Shown one piece after another: positions 27,074-36,236 of a stretch of DNA of 64,000 nt. Source of the stretch: DATLZB01 sp035574175 (GTDB lineage Bacteria; Pseudomonadota; Alphaproteobacteria; Rhizobiales; Hyphomicrobiaceae); assembly GCA_035574175.1 (NCBI GenBank), contig DATLZB010000015.1, forward strand, positions 12,473 through 76,472, read 5' to 3'. Position numbers and translations under genes: made by a program. Numbering within the stretch: the stretch's first letter is position 1; each line of letters begins with the position of its first letter. The notes beneath the pieces are model-generated. The model worked only from the letters and a program-made list of their open reading frames with translations, did no database searches and was not told where the DNA came from.

Positions 27074-28303
27074 CTACTGAACGATCTGGACGATCTGACC
27101 GTCCTTCTGCTTTCCCTGAGCGCGGTACTGGCCGATGTTCCTGAGCAACGCCGCGTCAGACACGGTATAAAGGATCGCGTCCGATTTGCCGGTGTTCTTG
27201 TGGCTGCGCCAGAGAAAGTTCGGCACCACGAGAATGTCGTTCTTCTCCCAGTCGAAAGTCTGGCCGCCGATCTCGGTGGTACCGGAGCCTTCCATCACGA
27301 CGATGAAGGTGCTGCAGGTCTCGCGCTTGGGCAGGGTTTGCTCGCCCGGCCGCAGCAGCTGAGCTGCATAGTTGAGGGTGGCAAACACCGGCTGGCCGGT
27401 GACCGGATTGACGAATTCGAATTGGATGCCCTCGTAGGGGTCGCCCTCCTCCTTTCGCAGGCCCTCAAGCGCCTTGCGGATCTCGGCGCCGCGATAGTGG
27501 ATCATGGGCGTCGGATTGCGACCCCAACCACGCTGGTGGCTGACGAAGGTGGGTTTCAGGCCGCCGTTGCCGTAGAGCCGCCCCGAGTAGCCGTCGGGAT
27601 GGGCCACCCTCTGGATCTTGGCGTTGCTTTGCGCGCCGGCACCCTTGAAGTCCATATCGACCCAGGCGCAATCCAAGTACTCCATCAACGGCCAGTCGAG
27701 CATGTCGATCCAGATCACTGGCTGGGTCGACTCATTGCCATGATCGTGCCAAGTGCCGTTGGGCGTGAAGATAATGTCGCCGCGCTCGGCGTCACAGCGC
27801 TCGCCTTCGACATTGGTGTAACCGCCCTTCTCCGACAGGATGGTGCGGCTGGCGTTCGGGCTGTGCACGTGGGCGGGGGCCACGTCGCCGGGATTGTAAA
27901 TGGAGATCGCGCAGCGAATGGTGTTGGTGACCTGAAGACGGCCGCCGAGGCCCGGATTGGTCAATAGGATACTCTGGCGGTCGGCGAACTCGATGGGCGA
28001 CACGTCGGCCTGGCTGGCGATACCGGCGATGCGGTTCAGGTACGAGCTGTAGTCCTTCCAGCGCCAGCGGTAGGCCTGAGTCTTGAGCTGGTTGGCAGCG
28101 ACGCGGCCCGTCGCCATCTGCCCGGCGCCGGTGTTGCCGCCGGTATCGGTGAACCAGGGCCGCTGAGCCGGCGCGTTCATCTGGGTGCGCACCCACACAT
28201 GATGCTTGGCCGCGTCGGCGTTGAGCTGCTCCATCAATTCGCGCGCCTTGCTCGACAACGGCGGACGGGCTTGCTCCTTCGACTGGGTTTGCGCACTCGT
28301 CAT
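27074..28303 (-). CDS. Gentisate 1,2-dioxygenase-like bicupin
   Basis: Bicupin of 409 aa in the gentisate 1,2-dioxygenase family, which opens a dihydroxylated ring (gentisate or 1-hydroxy-2-naphthoate type) using Fe(II). The N-terminal cupin has HVHSPNASRTILSEKGGY and FTPNGTWHDHGN, with the three His expected for iron. The second cupin (VVMEGSGTTEIGGQTF, VVPNFLWRSHKN) has few metal residues, as in known members. ATG follows CAGGAGG. It is transcribed opposite to the FAH/decarboxylase run and converges on the aldolase. The exact ring-cleavage substrate cannot be read from sequence. Confidence 0.84.
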   Translation of the reverse strand: MTSAQTQSKEQARPPLSSKARELMEQLNADAAKHHVWVRTQMNAPAQRPWFTDTGGNTGAGQMATGRVAANQLKTQAYRWRWKDYSSYLNRIAGIASQADVSPIEFADRQSILLTNPGLGGRLQVTNTIRCAISIYNPGDVAPAHVHSPNASRTILSEKGGYTNVEGERCDAERGDIIFTPNGTWHDHGNESTQPVIWIDMLDWPLMEYLDCAWVDMDFKGAGAQSNAKIQRVAHPDGYSGRLYGNGGLKPTFVSHQRGWGRNPTPMIHYRGAEIRKALEGLRKEEGDPYEGIQFEFVNPVTGQPVFATLNYAAQLLRPGEQTLPKRETCSTFIVVMEGSGTTEIGGQTFDWEKNDILVVPNFLWRSHKNTGKSDAILYTVSDAALLRNIGQYRAQGKQKDGQIVQIVQ

Positions 28304-28394
28304 TTCGTTCCTCCTGATCGTTGAGCGGCCGCGGCTCGGCTCCTACACGTGCTCCCGGCCGCCGCAGTTGGGCTGAGCTGGCGTTCTCGTGAGA

Positions 28395-28422
28395 CGTATA
28401 GTTGGTCCCGACAAGTTTGCAA
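28395..28422 (-). promoter_or_regulatory. Possible promoter of the bicupin dioxygenase gene
   Basis: On the minus strand, TTGCAA (plus 28417-28422) and TATACG (plus 28395-28400) are 16 bases apart, about 90 bases before the ATG. The rest of the 253-bp gap from 28304 to 28556 shows no gene. Confidence 0.35.
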
Positions 28423-28556
28423 TGCTGCCCCCGCAGGGCTTGGCAGTGAGCCATGCCGAATGCGACGGCCTTGACGAAAATCAAGGACCGTTGGGGCATG
28501 GCCCGAATTGCGGCCGGCGTTGCTGCTGCGACGCCCCGAAAACGTCCGCTTACGCC

Positions 28557-29336
28557 TCAACCGCCCAGAAAGTCGCGGATGGCCGCGGTGAAGGCTTCCG
28601 GCTGCTCGAGATTGGACAGGTGTCCGGCGCCCTCGAGTTCGACCAGCTTGGAGCCTCTCACGGCCGCGTGAATCTGGCGGATGCCCGGAAGCGTGGCGTC
28701 CTTGGTGCCGACGATGAGCAGGGTGGGGTGGTCGATGCCGCCGAGGCCGGGCTTGAGGTCGTAATCGGAGAGCGCCGAGGCGCAGCCGACAAAGCCAGCG
28801 ACGGGAGTGGTCCGGATCATGCCGCGCACCTTGTCGAGCACCGGAGCCTTGGTGGCAACGAACTCGGGCGGGAACCAGCGAGCGATGGTCGGCTCGACCA
28901 AAGCCTCCATCCCCTTCTCGGTCGCTATTGCCATGCGTTCCGCCCACTGCTGGGCCGAGGCCGGCGTCGAAGCCGGGCCGCAATCGCAGGCGATGATCCT
29001 GTCGAAACGGGCGGGATGGCGCTGGGCCAGGAACAGCGCAGTCATGCCGCCCATGGAGATGCCGGCGAAATGTGCGCGCTCGATTGCGAGGGCATCGAGC
29101 AGCGCGATGGCATCGGCCACCAGGGTGTCAAAGTGGTAGCGGCCGGCGGGGGCCTCGGTGCCGCCATGCCCGCGCTGGTCGTAGCGCAGGATGCGAAACG
29201 ACTTGCCGAGGGCGGCGGCCTGATCATCCCACATCGACAGGTTGGTGGCGAGCGAGTTGGAGAATACGAGCCAGGGCGCGCCCTCCTTGCCGTCGATGCG
29301 GTAGTTGATGGAAATGCCGTTGGCCTTGATCTGCAT
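28557..29336 (-). CDS. pcaD: 3-oxoadipate enol-lactonase-like hydrolase
   Basis: Alpha/beta hydrolase of 259 aa very like PcaD, which hydrolyses 3-oxoadipate enol-lactone in the beta-ketoadipate pathway. Motifs: LVFSNSLATNLSMWDDQ, RYDQRGHGGTEAP, nucleophile FAGISMGGMTALFLAQ and catalytic His in EGAGHLSNLEQP. ATG at 29336 follows GGAGGAAG; frame open to 29453 without further homology. No other pca gene (pcaGH, pcaB, pcaC) is in the window, so its lactone substrate may differ. Lies 22 bp after a second enol-lactonase-like gene. Confidence 0.82.
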   Translation of the reverse strand: MQIKANGISINYRIDGKEGAPWLVFSNSLATNLSMWDDQAAALGKSFRILRYDQRGHGGTEAPAGRYHFDTLVADAIALLDALAIERAHFAGISMGGMTALFLAQRHPARFDRIIACDCGPASTPASAQQWAERMAIATEKGMEALVEPTIARWFPPEFVATKAPVLDKVRGMIRTTPVAGFVGCASALSDYDLKPGLGGIDHPTLLIVGTKDATLPGIRQIHAAVRGSKLVELEGAGHLSNLEQPEAFTAAIRDFLGG

Positions 29337-29358
29337 CGCGCGTCTTCCTCCGATGGCA

Positions 29359-30138
29359 TCAGGCGGCGAAGAATTGTTCAAGCAACGCCAGCAGGGCCTT
29401 GGGCGCCGTGGTCGGCATGAAGTGGCCGGCATCGATCTGTTCGAAGCGCGCACCGGGTATCATGCGCGCGATCTGCTCGCTCATCGCCGCCGGGCGCACG
29501 CTATCCTGCCGGCCGGCGATGACCAGCGTCGGGCAGGAGAGGCGCGAAAGCATGTGCATCATGTTGGCGCGCGCGAACATCCGGTTCATGTTGGCAAAGC
29601 ATACCGGATCGTTGGCCAGGTAGCGGCCGCGGTATTCCTCGTAGGTCGCGCGATCGGTCAAAGCGGGCGGATAGGACTTGTCGAGGGTGATATCGAGCGT
29701 GGCGCGCAGGCCCTCGCGCTCGGCGCGCGCCGCCCGCTCGTCGAGCTGGGCGGCGCGGTTGGCGTCGACGCCGGGCGCGGGATTGCACAGCGCCAGGCGG
29801 CTCACGCGATCGGGGTGGCGTTCGATGAAGCGCAGGACCTGGACGGCAGCGGCAGCGACGCTCACCATGCAATAGGGAGGCTCGAGCTTGGCTGCCGCGA
29901 GGATGGCCTCCAGATCATCGGTCAGGTCGTCATGGCTGAAGGGCGCACGCACCTTTTCTGAGAGACCGGTGCCGCGCTGATCGTAGCGGAGCACACGGAA
30001 CCGCTTGCTCAAATCAGGGGCGACGGCATCGAAGCTGTGCAGGCTGCCCCCCATCTCGTGCAGCAGAACGACGGCGGGCCCGCTCGTTCCCGCCAGCTCA
30101 TAGCGCAGGCTCACTCCGTTGGCGTCGATCCAGGGCAA
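29359..30138 (-). CDS. Alpha/beta hydrolase, enol-lactonase-like
   Basis: Hydrolase of 259 aa paralogous to the next gene. HEMGGSLHSFD (oxyanion strand), RYDQRGTGLSEK, an early nucleophile region around YCMVSVAAAAVQVLRF, and DAGHFMPTTAP near the end. The nucleophile elbow reads VSVAAAA rather than the usual G-x-S-x-G, so the catalytic Ser position is altered (Gly replaced by Val/Ala). Starts at TTG 30138 with GGAGG 7 bases upstream; the nearby ATG is out of frame. Same strand as pcaD-like and the amidohydrolase; an altered elbow may mean changed chemistry. Confidence 0.8.
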   Translation of the reverse strand: MPWIDANGVSLRYELAGTSGPAVVLLHEMGGSLHSFDAVAPDLSKRFRVLRYDQRGTGLSEKVRAPFSHDDLTDDLEAILAAAKLEPPYCMVSVAAAAVQVLRFIERHPDRVSRLALCNPAPGVDANRAAQLDERAARAEREGLRATLDITLDKSYPPALTDRATYEEYRGRYLANDPVCFANMNRMFARANMMHMLSRLSCPTLVIAGRQDSVRPAAMSEQIARMIPGARFEQIDAGHFMPTTAPKALLALLEQFFAA

Positions 30139-30198
30139 AGCTCATCCTCCTCCAATGTCCCGGGCAGCCGATCGTCTTTGGCCGGCAGATCCCGCAAG

Positions 30199-31188
30199 CT
30201 AACGGCGTGGGAGGCGATTGGAAAGGCGGTCGTTGAGCAGCAGGGCGGCGTTCGCTCTCAAGATCGTATCGCCTTCGCCCAGGGCCCGCAGACCTGAGAC
30301 AAACCTCCGGCTCACGTCGGCCGAGCGGATCTCCTGCGGGTAGTCGGTGCCGAACACGATCCGCGACGCCGGGATTTCAATCAGGGCGGTGCTCACGGCC
30401 TCGATGGAACCGAAGAAGCCGCCGCAGTCGAACACCATGTTGTGGCGGAGGTAGTGGTCGAAGGGTTGCTCCGGCTTGCGGCCGTGGCGCGGGTGGTCGG
30501 CGGTGCCCCAAAAATGCTTGTCCTCGAAACCACGGATGCGCCCCAGCATGGAGGCGATGCCGCCCGAGAGATGCGACATCTGCACGAGAAGGTCGGGATG
30601 GCGATCGAAGACGCCCGAGCCGATCAGGCGGATCGTTGCCATGATCAGGGAGAACTCGCGGCCCACGGAGCGGGCCAGGTCGTAGGCATCGAACTGACGC
30701 GAGTCGTTGAGCTTGAGGGCGGGATGGACGAACACGTAAAGGCGGCGCCGGGCCACTTCCGCCCAGAACGGGGCGAGCTCGGGCGTATCGAGGTAGAGCC
30801 CATCCTGCTCGGAGGCGATGGCGACTCCGGGAAAGCCCAGCTCCTCGGCGCAGCGGCCAAGCTCGGCCAGCGCGGCACGGCCGCCCAGAGGATTGACGTG
30901 GGCGAGGCCGATGAACCGGCCAGGATAGGCCTGCTCCGCCGCCTTTGCACGGTCGTTGCACAGGCGGGAGCGCTCGGCGTCGGCGGCCATACCGGCGGCA
31001 CTCGAGAGCACGGCGACATCGATGCCGGCGGCATCCATCATGCGCACGTGCTCGTCGAGATCGAAGAGCAGGCGGTGCACGGTGTAGCTCGGGGCGCCGC
31101 TCTCATCATAGGTGAGGATCAGCCGCTCGCCGGGGTCCTCCCCGACGAGCTCACGGGGGGTGAAGTGATGGTGGAAGTCGACGATCAG
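30199..31188 (-). CDS. Amidohydrolase_2 family protein, apparent CTG start
   Basis: Metal-dependent amidohydrolase of about 330 aa, like ACMSD or resorcylate decarboxylases. In frame upstream of the first GTG (31080) lie VDFHHHFTP with the HxH metal motif that the family needs, so the start must be earlier. The only candidate before the in-frame stop of the preceding gene is CTG at 31188, with GAGGAG 9 bases upstream, overlapping that gene's end. Later ligands: HVNPLGGRAAL, HPALKLND, MSHLSGGIASM and FGTDYPQEI (Asp). Follows the Bug protein and aldo/keto reductase genes on the same strand. Non-oxidative decarboxylation of an aromatic acid is plausible. Confidence 0.78.
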   Translation of the reverse strand: MIVDFHHHFTPRELVGEDPGERLILTYDESGAPSYTVHRLLFDLDEHVRMMDAAGIDVAVLSSAAGMAADAERSRLCNDRAKAAEQAYPGRFIGLAHVNPLGGRAALAELGRCAEELGFPGVAIASEQDGLYLDTPELAPFWAEVARRRLYVFVHPALKLNDSRQFDAYDLARSVGREFSLIMATIRLIGSGVFDRHPDLLVQMSHLSGGIASMLGRIRGFEDKHFWGTADHPRHGRKPEQPFDHYLRHNMVFDCGGFFGSIEAVSTALIEIPASRIVFGTDYPQEIRSADVSRRFVSGLRALGEGDTILRANAALLLNDRLSNRLPRR

Positions 31189-31194
31189 GGTGCT

Positions 31195-32220
31195 TCACTC
31201 CTCGAGCTTGAGCTGTGCGGTCTCGATGACGTCGCCCCAACGCTTACGCTCTGCAGCGATGAATGCCGCCATCTCGGCAGGGGTGTTGGCAACCGGCGTG
31301 GCGCCTTGGGCGAGGAACTTGCTCCGCACCTCCTCGATTCTGAGCGCGGCGACTACATCCCTGTTGATCTTGGCGATGATGTCGTCGGGTGTGCCTGGCG
31401 GAGCTGCCATCCCGAACCAGGTGACGGAGACGAAATCGGGCAGTCCCGCCTCGATCATGGTGGGTACGCTCTCGAGGTAGGTGGAGCGTTCGGGTGTGCA
31501 TACGGCGATGATCCTGAGCGCGCCGGCCTGATGGTGCGGCAGGGAGGAGGTCAGGTTGTCGAACATCAGGTGAATGTGGCCGCCGAGCAGATCCTTCATG
31601 GCCGGCGCGGTACCCCGATAGGGTACGTGGTTGAGCTTGACGCCGGCCATCGTCTCGAACAGCACGCCCGTCAGGTGCCCAGTGGAACCGATGCCCTGCG
31701 ATCCGTAGGTGATGGTGCCGGGAGCGGCCTTGGCCTTGTCGATCAGTTCCTTGACGGTGGTCACGCCGAGTTTGGGATTGACGATCAGAACGTTGGGCGA
31801 AGAGCCCAGCACCGTGATCGGCTTGAACTTCGTTGAGTCGTAGGTGAGCTTTTTGTACAGCGACTGGTTGATGGCGAGTGTGGTCGGCGGCGACGACAGC
31901 AGCGTGTGCCCGTCGGGAGGTGCGCGATAGACGTACTCGGCGCCGATGTTGCCGGCAGCACCCGTCCTGTTCTCGATGACGACCGGGCGCTGCCAGGTTC
32001 TGCTCAGAACGTCGGCGACGATGCGGGGCAGGGTGTCGGCGGTGCCGCCGGCAGGATTGGGCACAACGATTTTGACGGTGGCGGAGGGGAAGCCGTCGGC
32101 AGCCGAGGCCCGCTCGGCGATGAGGAGGTGTCCGGCAAGGGCAATCGCCAGCGCCAGGTAGGCAACTCTCGATCGGCTCACCCACGCATTGCACATTCTC
32201 ATCCCCATTCTCGGGCTCAT
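31195..32220 (-). CDS. Bug/TctC-family tripartite tricarboxylate transporter binding protein
   Basis: Exported solute-binding protein, 341 aa. Signal peptide near residues 10-41 (AYLALAIALAGHLLIAERASA), then the Bug-type core: ATVKIVVPNPAGGTAD, VIENRTGAAGNIGAEYVYRA, DGHTLLSSPPT, GSQGIGSTGHLTGVL and LNHVPYRGTAPAMKDLLGG, the typical ligand-binding signatures. ATG at 32220 overlaps the TGA of the aldo/keto reductase by four bases. There is no TctA or TctB permease gene in the window, so it either pairs with a permease elsewhere or has another role; such orphan Bug proteins are common in this group. Confidence 0.88.
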   Translation of the reverse strand: MSPRMGMRMCNAWVSRSRVAYLALAIALAGHLLIAERASAADGFPSATVKIVVPNPAGGTADTLPRIVADVLSRTWQRPVVIENRTGAAGNIGAEYVYRAPPDGHTLLSSPPTTLAINQSLYKKLTYDSTKFKPITVLGSSPNVLIVNPKLGVTTVKELIDKAKAAPGTITYGSQGIGSTGHLTGVLFETMAGVKLNHVPYRGTAPAMKDLLGGHIHLMFDNLTSSLPHHQAGALRIIAVCTPERSTYLESVPTMIEAGLPDFVSVTWFGMAAPPGTPDDIIAKINRDVVAALRIEEVRSKFLAQGATPVANTPAEMAAFIAAERKRWGDVIETAQLKLEE

Positions 32221-33209
32221 ACGTTGAGTCGTGACATGTCCTTTTCGGGATAGCGCGTGCCGGCAGCGGCACCGTAGGGGCAGATGCGCTCGATGCGGGC
32301 GAGGTCGTCCGCATCGAGCACGAGGTCGAGGGCCTTCAGATTGTCCTCCAGGTGCGCGCGCGTCTTGGAGGAGGGGATGGGAATGATGTCCTTGCCCTGA
32401 TGCAGCAGCCAGGCAAGCGCGAGGCAGGGCAGCGAGGCGCCCTTCTCGGCGGCGATCTCCTCGAGCTGTCGCACCAGCGCGACGTTCCTTGTCATGTTGT
32501 CGCCGCTGTAGCGGGGATGCTCGCGGCGCCGGTCGCCCGGCGGGATATCGTCAACGGAATGGAACTGACCAGAGAGGATGCCGCGCCCGAGCGGCGAGTA
32601 GGCCATGAAGCCCATGCCGTACTGGCGGACGGCCTCGATATTGCCGAACGGCTCGGGATCGCGCGAGAAGAGCGAATACTCGATCTGCAGAGAGGCGATG
32701 GGATGGACGGTCCAAGCGCGGCGGATCGTCTCCGGCGAAGCTTCTGAAAGTGCGATGTAGCGCGTTTTGCCTTCCTTGACCATTTCCGCCATGGCGGCGA
32801 CGGACTCCTCGATCGGTACGCGGCGGTCGACGCGCGACATGCAGAGCACGTCGAGATGGTCGGTCCCGAGCCGCTTCAGGCTTTCCTCGCAGACCTGCCG
32901 CAGGTACTCACGTCCGCCGCCGCCACGGTTGACCCCGTCGGCGGTCTTGCCTTTGGGCGAGCCGGTCTTGGAATGAATCACGACACTGTCGCGGCGACCC
33001 CTGATGGCCTTGCCGATCAGCTCCTGGTTGTGGCCTTCGCCGTAGCTATGGGAGGTGTCGAGGATATTGATGCCGCGGTCGAGCGCGCGGTGAATCGTGG
33101 CGATGCACTCCCCATCGTCCTGTTTGCCATAGACGCCGGACATGCTCATGCAGCCAAGGCCAAGGCGTGAGACGCGATAGTCCGTAATGCCGAACTTGAC
33201 GTACTCCAT
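32217..33209 (-). CDS. Aldo/keto reductase
   Basis: NAD(P)H-dependent aldehyde/ketone reductase of 330 aa in the AKR superfamily, TIM barrel. Motifs GLGCMSMSGVYGKQDD near the start, DTSHSYGEGHNQELIGKA (Tyr acid), the Lys in VVIHSKTG, DLLDVLCMSRVDRRVP-like stretch, and PYSPLGRGILSGQF are present. ATG follows GGGGGAGA. Catalytic tetrad Asp/Tyr/Lys/His appears intact (His in HLDVLCMSRVD). It heads the run with the Bug protein and amidohydrolase; substrate unknown. Confidence 0.9.
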   Translation of the reverse strand: MEYVKFGITDYRVSRLGLGCMSMSGVYGKQDDGECIATIHRALDRGINILDTSHSYGEGHNQELIGKAIRGRRDSVVIHSKTGSPKGKTADGVNRGGGGREYLRQVCEESLKRLGTDHLDVLCMSRVDRRVPIEESVAAMAEMVKEGKTRYIALSEASPETIRRAWTVHPIASLQIEYSLFSRDPEPFGNIEAVRQYGMGFMAYSPLGRGILSGQFHSVDDIPPGDRRREHPRYSGDNMTRNVALVRQLEEIAAEKGASLPCLALAWLLHQGKDIIPIPSSKTRAHLEDNLKALDLVLDADDLARIERICPYGAAAGTRYPEKDMSRLNV

Positions 33210-33401
33210 GATGCTTTCTCCCCAAGCGCGTCCGGCAAGGCCGCCGCCCCTATCTACACACGGCTTCCGTCAGCGGGAAGGACCCTTGAGGGTAGCCTGG
33301 ACGGCTGACTTGCCTCGGCGGTCGCAAGGCGGCATAGGGACGTGTCGCGCCGGCACCGGTGCGGCGAACACCGGCGCCCAAACAGGGGTCCCACCACAAG
33401 A

Positions 33402-34739
33402 ATGGACGAACGCGCCTCAGCGGCCGATCCGTTGCCGATCCTTCGCATCTGGCGTCATCGCAACTATGCGCTGTTCGTCGCCGGGGTGACGCCGCATTTT
33501 ACAACCTCATGGGTTCAGCGCGTCGGCGTCGGTTGGCTCGCCTGGGAACTCACCCACTCGACGGTGTGGCTGGGGGCGGTGGCAACCGCCGATCTTGCGC
33601 CGATCCTCGTGCTTGCCCCGTTCGCGGGCGCGGTGACAGACCGCATCGATCCACTGTGGCTGTCGCGCATCAGCCAGGTGTTTCTCGTCCTTCAGGCCGC
33701 GGTGCTGGCCGGTCTTTTTGCCGCCGGTCTCGTCACCATCGAACTGCTGCTGGCGCTGTCGCTGGCGACCGGCATCATTCAACCTTTCGCCCAGTCCTCG
33801 CGCATCAAGCTGCTGCCGGCGCTGGTTCCGCGTGAGGATTTTGCCGCGGCAGTCGCCTTGGATTCGGTGTGCTTTCACGGCTCACGCTTCGTCGGCCCGG
33901 CGATCGCTGCCCTGCTCATTCCGGCGGCCGGCGTCGGCGGAACGTTCGTCGCGCACGTGATCGGTGCGACGGTTTATATGGCGCTGCTGCTGGCGATCAC
34001 GACGCCGGCGCCGGAGCAGCGCACCGACCGTCACCACAACATCCTGCTCGAGGTGAAAGAGGGTCTCGCCTACGCGCGCGGCCATCCCGGCATTGCGCCG
34101 GTGTTCCTCATGCTGATCGTCGTGTCGCTGTTCCTGCGGCCGGTGCAGGACATGCTGCCGGGCTTTGCCGGAGACGTGTTCCGATCGGGCGCTGTGGGCC
34201 TCGCTTGGCTCACGTGCAGTATGGGCGCGGGCGCCATGATCGCCTCGGCAGCGGTGGCGACGCGCGGGCGCGTGCAAGGACTTACCCAAGCTCTCGTGCT
34301 CGGCTGCCTCGGATTAGCGGTGGCGGTGGCTGGCCTCGTGGCCACCGACAACTTGTGGGTCGGCGTGGTGTTTGCGGCTCTGTCAGGCTTCGCGCTCAAC
34401 GGCATGTCGACCAGCATCCAGGTGCTGGTGCAGAGCGCGGTGAGCGAAGAGATGCGAGGGCGGGTCATGAGCCTCTATATCGTCATCTTCCGCGGCTCTC
34501 CGGCTGTCGGCGCGCTGGTCATGGGCCTCTTGGCCGAACAGCTCGGACTGCGCATTACGTTCGCAATTGCTGCAGCGCTGTGCCTTGCGACCTGGCTCGC
34601 CATGGCGCGGCGGCGGCATGCCATCGCAAATGCCCTGGAGGAAACGGGGACAGAGAGCCAGGCTGGCCCCGTTCACGTTCAGGATCGGACCCAAGGCTCA
34701 ACGACGGCTCGGCCGAAGAAGGCAGCGCATGAACCATAA
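33402..34739 (+). CDS. MFS transporter (MFS_3 / EntS-like)
   Basis: Twelve-segment permease of about 445 aa with the N-terminal pattern LRIWRHRNYALFVAGVTPHFTTSWVQRVGVGWLAWELTHSTVWLG (only short parts quoted: RNYALFV, GVGWLAWELT) of MFS_3 transmembrane secretion effectors. Motif AGAVTDRID is the cytosolic loop 2-3 signature. ATG at 33402 is preferred over the longer frame from 33342. It is convergent with nothing and followed by a histidine kinase after 259 bp; cargo unknown. The gap from 33210 to 33401 has no separate gene. Confidence 0.85.
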   Translation: MDERASAADPLPILRIWRHRNYALFVAGVTPHFTTSWVQRVGVGWLAWELTHSTVWLGAVATADLAPILVLAPFAGAVTDRIDPLWLSRISQVFLVLQAAVLAGLFAAGLVTIELLLALSLATGIIQPFAQSSRIKLLPALVPREDFAAAVALDSVCFHGSRFVGPAIAALLIPAAGVGGTFVAHVIGATVYMALLLAITTPAPEQRTDRHHNILLEVKEGLAYARGHPGIAPVFLMLIVVSLFLRPVQDMLPGFAGDVFRSGAVGLAWLTCSMGAGAMIASAAVATRGRVQGLTQALVLGCLGLAVAVAGLVATDNLWVGVVFAALSGFALNGMSTSIQVLVQSAVSEEMRGRVMSLYIVIFRGSPAVGALVMGLLAEQLGLRITFAIAAALCLATWLAMARRRHAIANALEETGTESQAGPVHVQDRTQGSTTARPKKAAHEP

Positions 34740-34998
34740 GTGGGCTCGACGCGCCTGAGGAAGTGACCGCCCACCAGAAGATTGATTGCGGGTGCCGTCC
34801 GTACGCGGTGGTCTCGTCGCGTGCGCTCCTCGGTTCCTTCGGCGCCGCTGCGTTGTCCCCTGGTCGCCTTCGCTGACCATCGCCACTGGTCTGTCTGGAA
34901 ACAAGCGAACAATCGCATCGAGTCCAGAAAAGAGTATATTTCCGAACCATTTATGTGTTAGGGCGCGGAACCGTGGGGGGCCAAAGGAGTGTCCTCAC

Positions 34999-36204
34999 AT
35001 GATGACACAGGAGCGGCAGCAGGCCGTGGTGGAACCCAACGCGACGGGGGACGCGGCCGACGTGACGCAACGTGCGCTGCAGCAGCGCATCCGTCAGCAG
35101 GAACTGCTGGCCGAGCTCGGAGTGATGTCGCTGCAAAGCCCGCCGCTGGAGCAGCTGCTCAAGCGGGCCGTGGAGATGACCGCCGAAGGACTACAGGCGG
35201 ACTACGCAAAGGTCATGGAGTTCATACCCAAAGAAAACAAGTTTCTGGTCGTGGCCGGTGTCGGCTGGGGTCCCGATGTAATCGGCAAGGCGACCATCGG
35301 CGCCGACCTGGCATCGCCGGCGGGTTTCGCATTGCGCACAGGCAAACCGGTGATCTCAAACCACCTCGAGCACGAGCAGCGCTTTCGCACGCCCGAGTTG
35401 CTCGCGCGGCACGGTGTCCGTCGGGCCATGAACGTGATACTGCAAGGAGACGGCGCACCCTACGGGGTGCTTGAGGTCGACAGCCGTTCTGAAGGAGAGT
35501 TCGTTCCGCACGATCTCGCCTTCCTGCAGGGAGCAGCTAACCTTCTCGGCATGGCAATCGAGCGCCAGAGGCACGAAAGCAGCCTGCGCGCGGCGCTCGA
35601 ACGACAGCGTCTGCTGTTGAGAGAAATCAATCATCGGGTCAAGAACTCGCTCGGCCTGGTGTGCAGCATGCTCGCCATGCAGGCGCGGGCGAGCGACAAC
35701 GGTGCGGTGAAGGCCAGCCTGGAGGAAGCCGCAAGCCGTGTCATCGCCATCGCCCGAGCTCATGAGCGGCTCTATCAGACGAGCGAGTTCGAGCGCCTCG
35801 ACATCGGGACGTATCTCAAGGATATCTGCCAAGGCCTCGTCACGGAATGTTCGATCGAGGCCGTGGCCCCCAACGGGATCGAGGTATCGACGGATCGCGC
35901 CATATCCTTGGCCTTGATCATGGTCGAGCTGGTGACCAATGCAGCCAAGTACGCCTATCCGGGCGGCAGGGGCCGTATCTGGGTGACGGTTGCCGGCGGC
36001 AGGCACAAGCTCCTCCTTTCGGTCAAAGACGAAGGAGTGGGCTTGCCTGACGGCTTCGATCTGCAAAAGGCTAAGGGCCTCGGCATGCGCATCGTGCAAA
36101 CACTTGCAACTCAACTCGGTGCCGAAGTGGAGGCGCGGCGAGGCTTCAAAGGCGTCGAGTTCGTGGTGCGCGTGCCGATAGAACAGCCCGCCGGGCCGAG
36201 CTAA
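34999..36204 (+). CDS. Soluble GAF histidine kinase (HisKA_2/HWE type)
   Basis: A 401-aa sensor kinase with no membrane segment. Residues about 35-190 are a GAF domain (LADYAKVMEFIPKE, SPAGFALRTGKPVIS); the HisKA_2-type phospho-acceptor is H212 in LLREINHRVKN, typical of HWE/HisKA_2 kinases of the general-stress pathway. The ATPase domain has the N box IMVELVTNAAKYAY, G1 DEGVGLPDG and GLGMRIVQTL. Two adjacent ATGs at 34999/35002 follow AAAGGAG. The 259-bp gap upstream is gene-free; I saw no convincing EcfG-type promoter. No response regulator is adjacent. Confidence 0.85.
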   Translation: MMTQERQQAVVEPNATGDAADVTQRALQQRIRQQELLAELGVMSLQSPPLEQLLKRAVEMTAEGLQADYAKVMEFIPKENKFLVVAGVGWGPDVIGKATIGADLASPAGFALRTGKPVISNHLEHEQRFRTPELLARHGVRRAMNVILQGDGAPYGVLEVDSRSEGEFVPHDLAFLQGAANLLGMAIERQRHESSLRAALERQRLLLREINHRVKNSLGLVCSMLAMQARASDNGAVKASLEEAASRVIAIARAHERLYQTSEFERLDIGTYLKDICQGLVTECSIEAVAPNGIEVSTDRAISLALIMVELVTNAAKYAYPGGRGRIWVTVAGGRHKLLLSVKDEGVGLPDGFDLQKAKGLGMRIVQTLATQLGAEVEARRGFKGVEFVVRVPIEQPAGPS

Positions 36205-36236
36205 GCGGTCCGCTCCTGCGCGGGCGGCCGCCGGGT

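Noticed and set aside
34740..34998. EcfG-type promoter before the histidine kinase
   Set aside because: Several GGAAC-like words occur, but none is followed by GTT at 16-17 bases.
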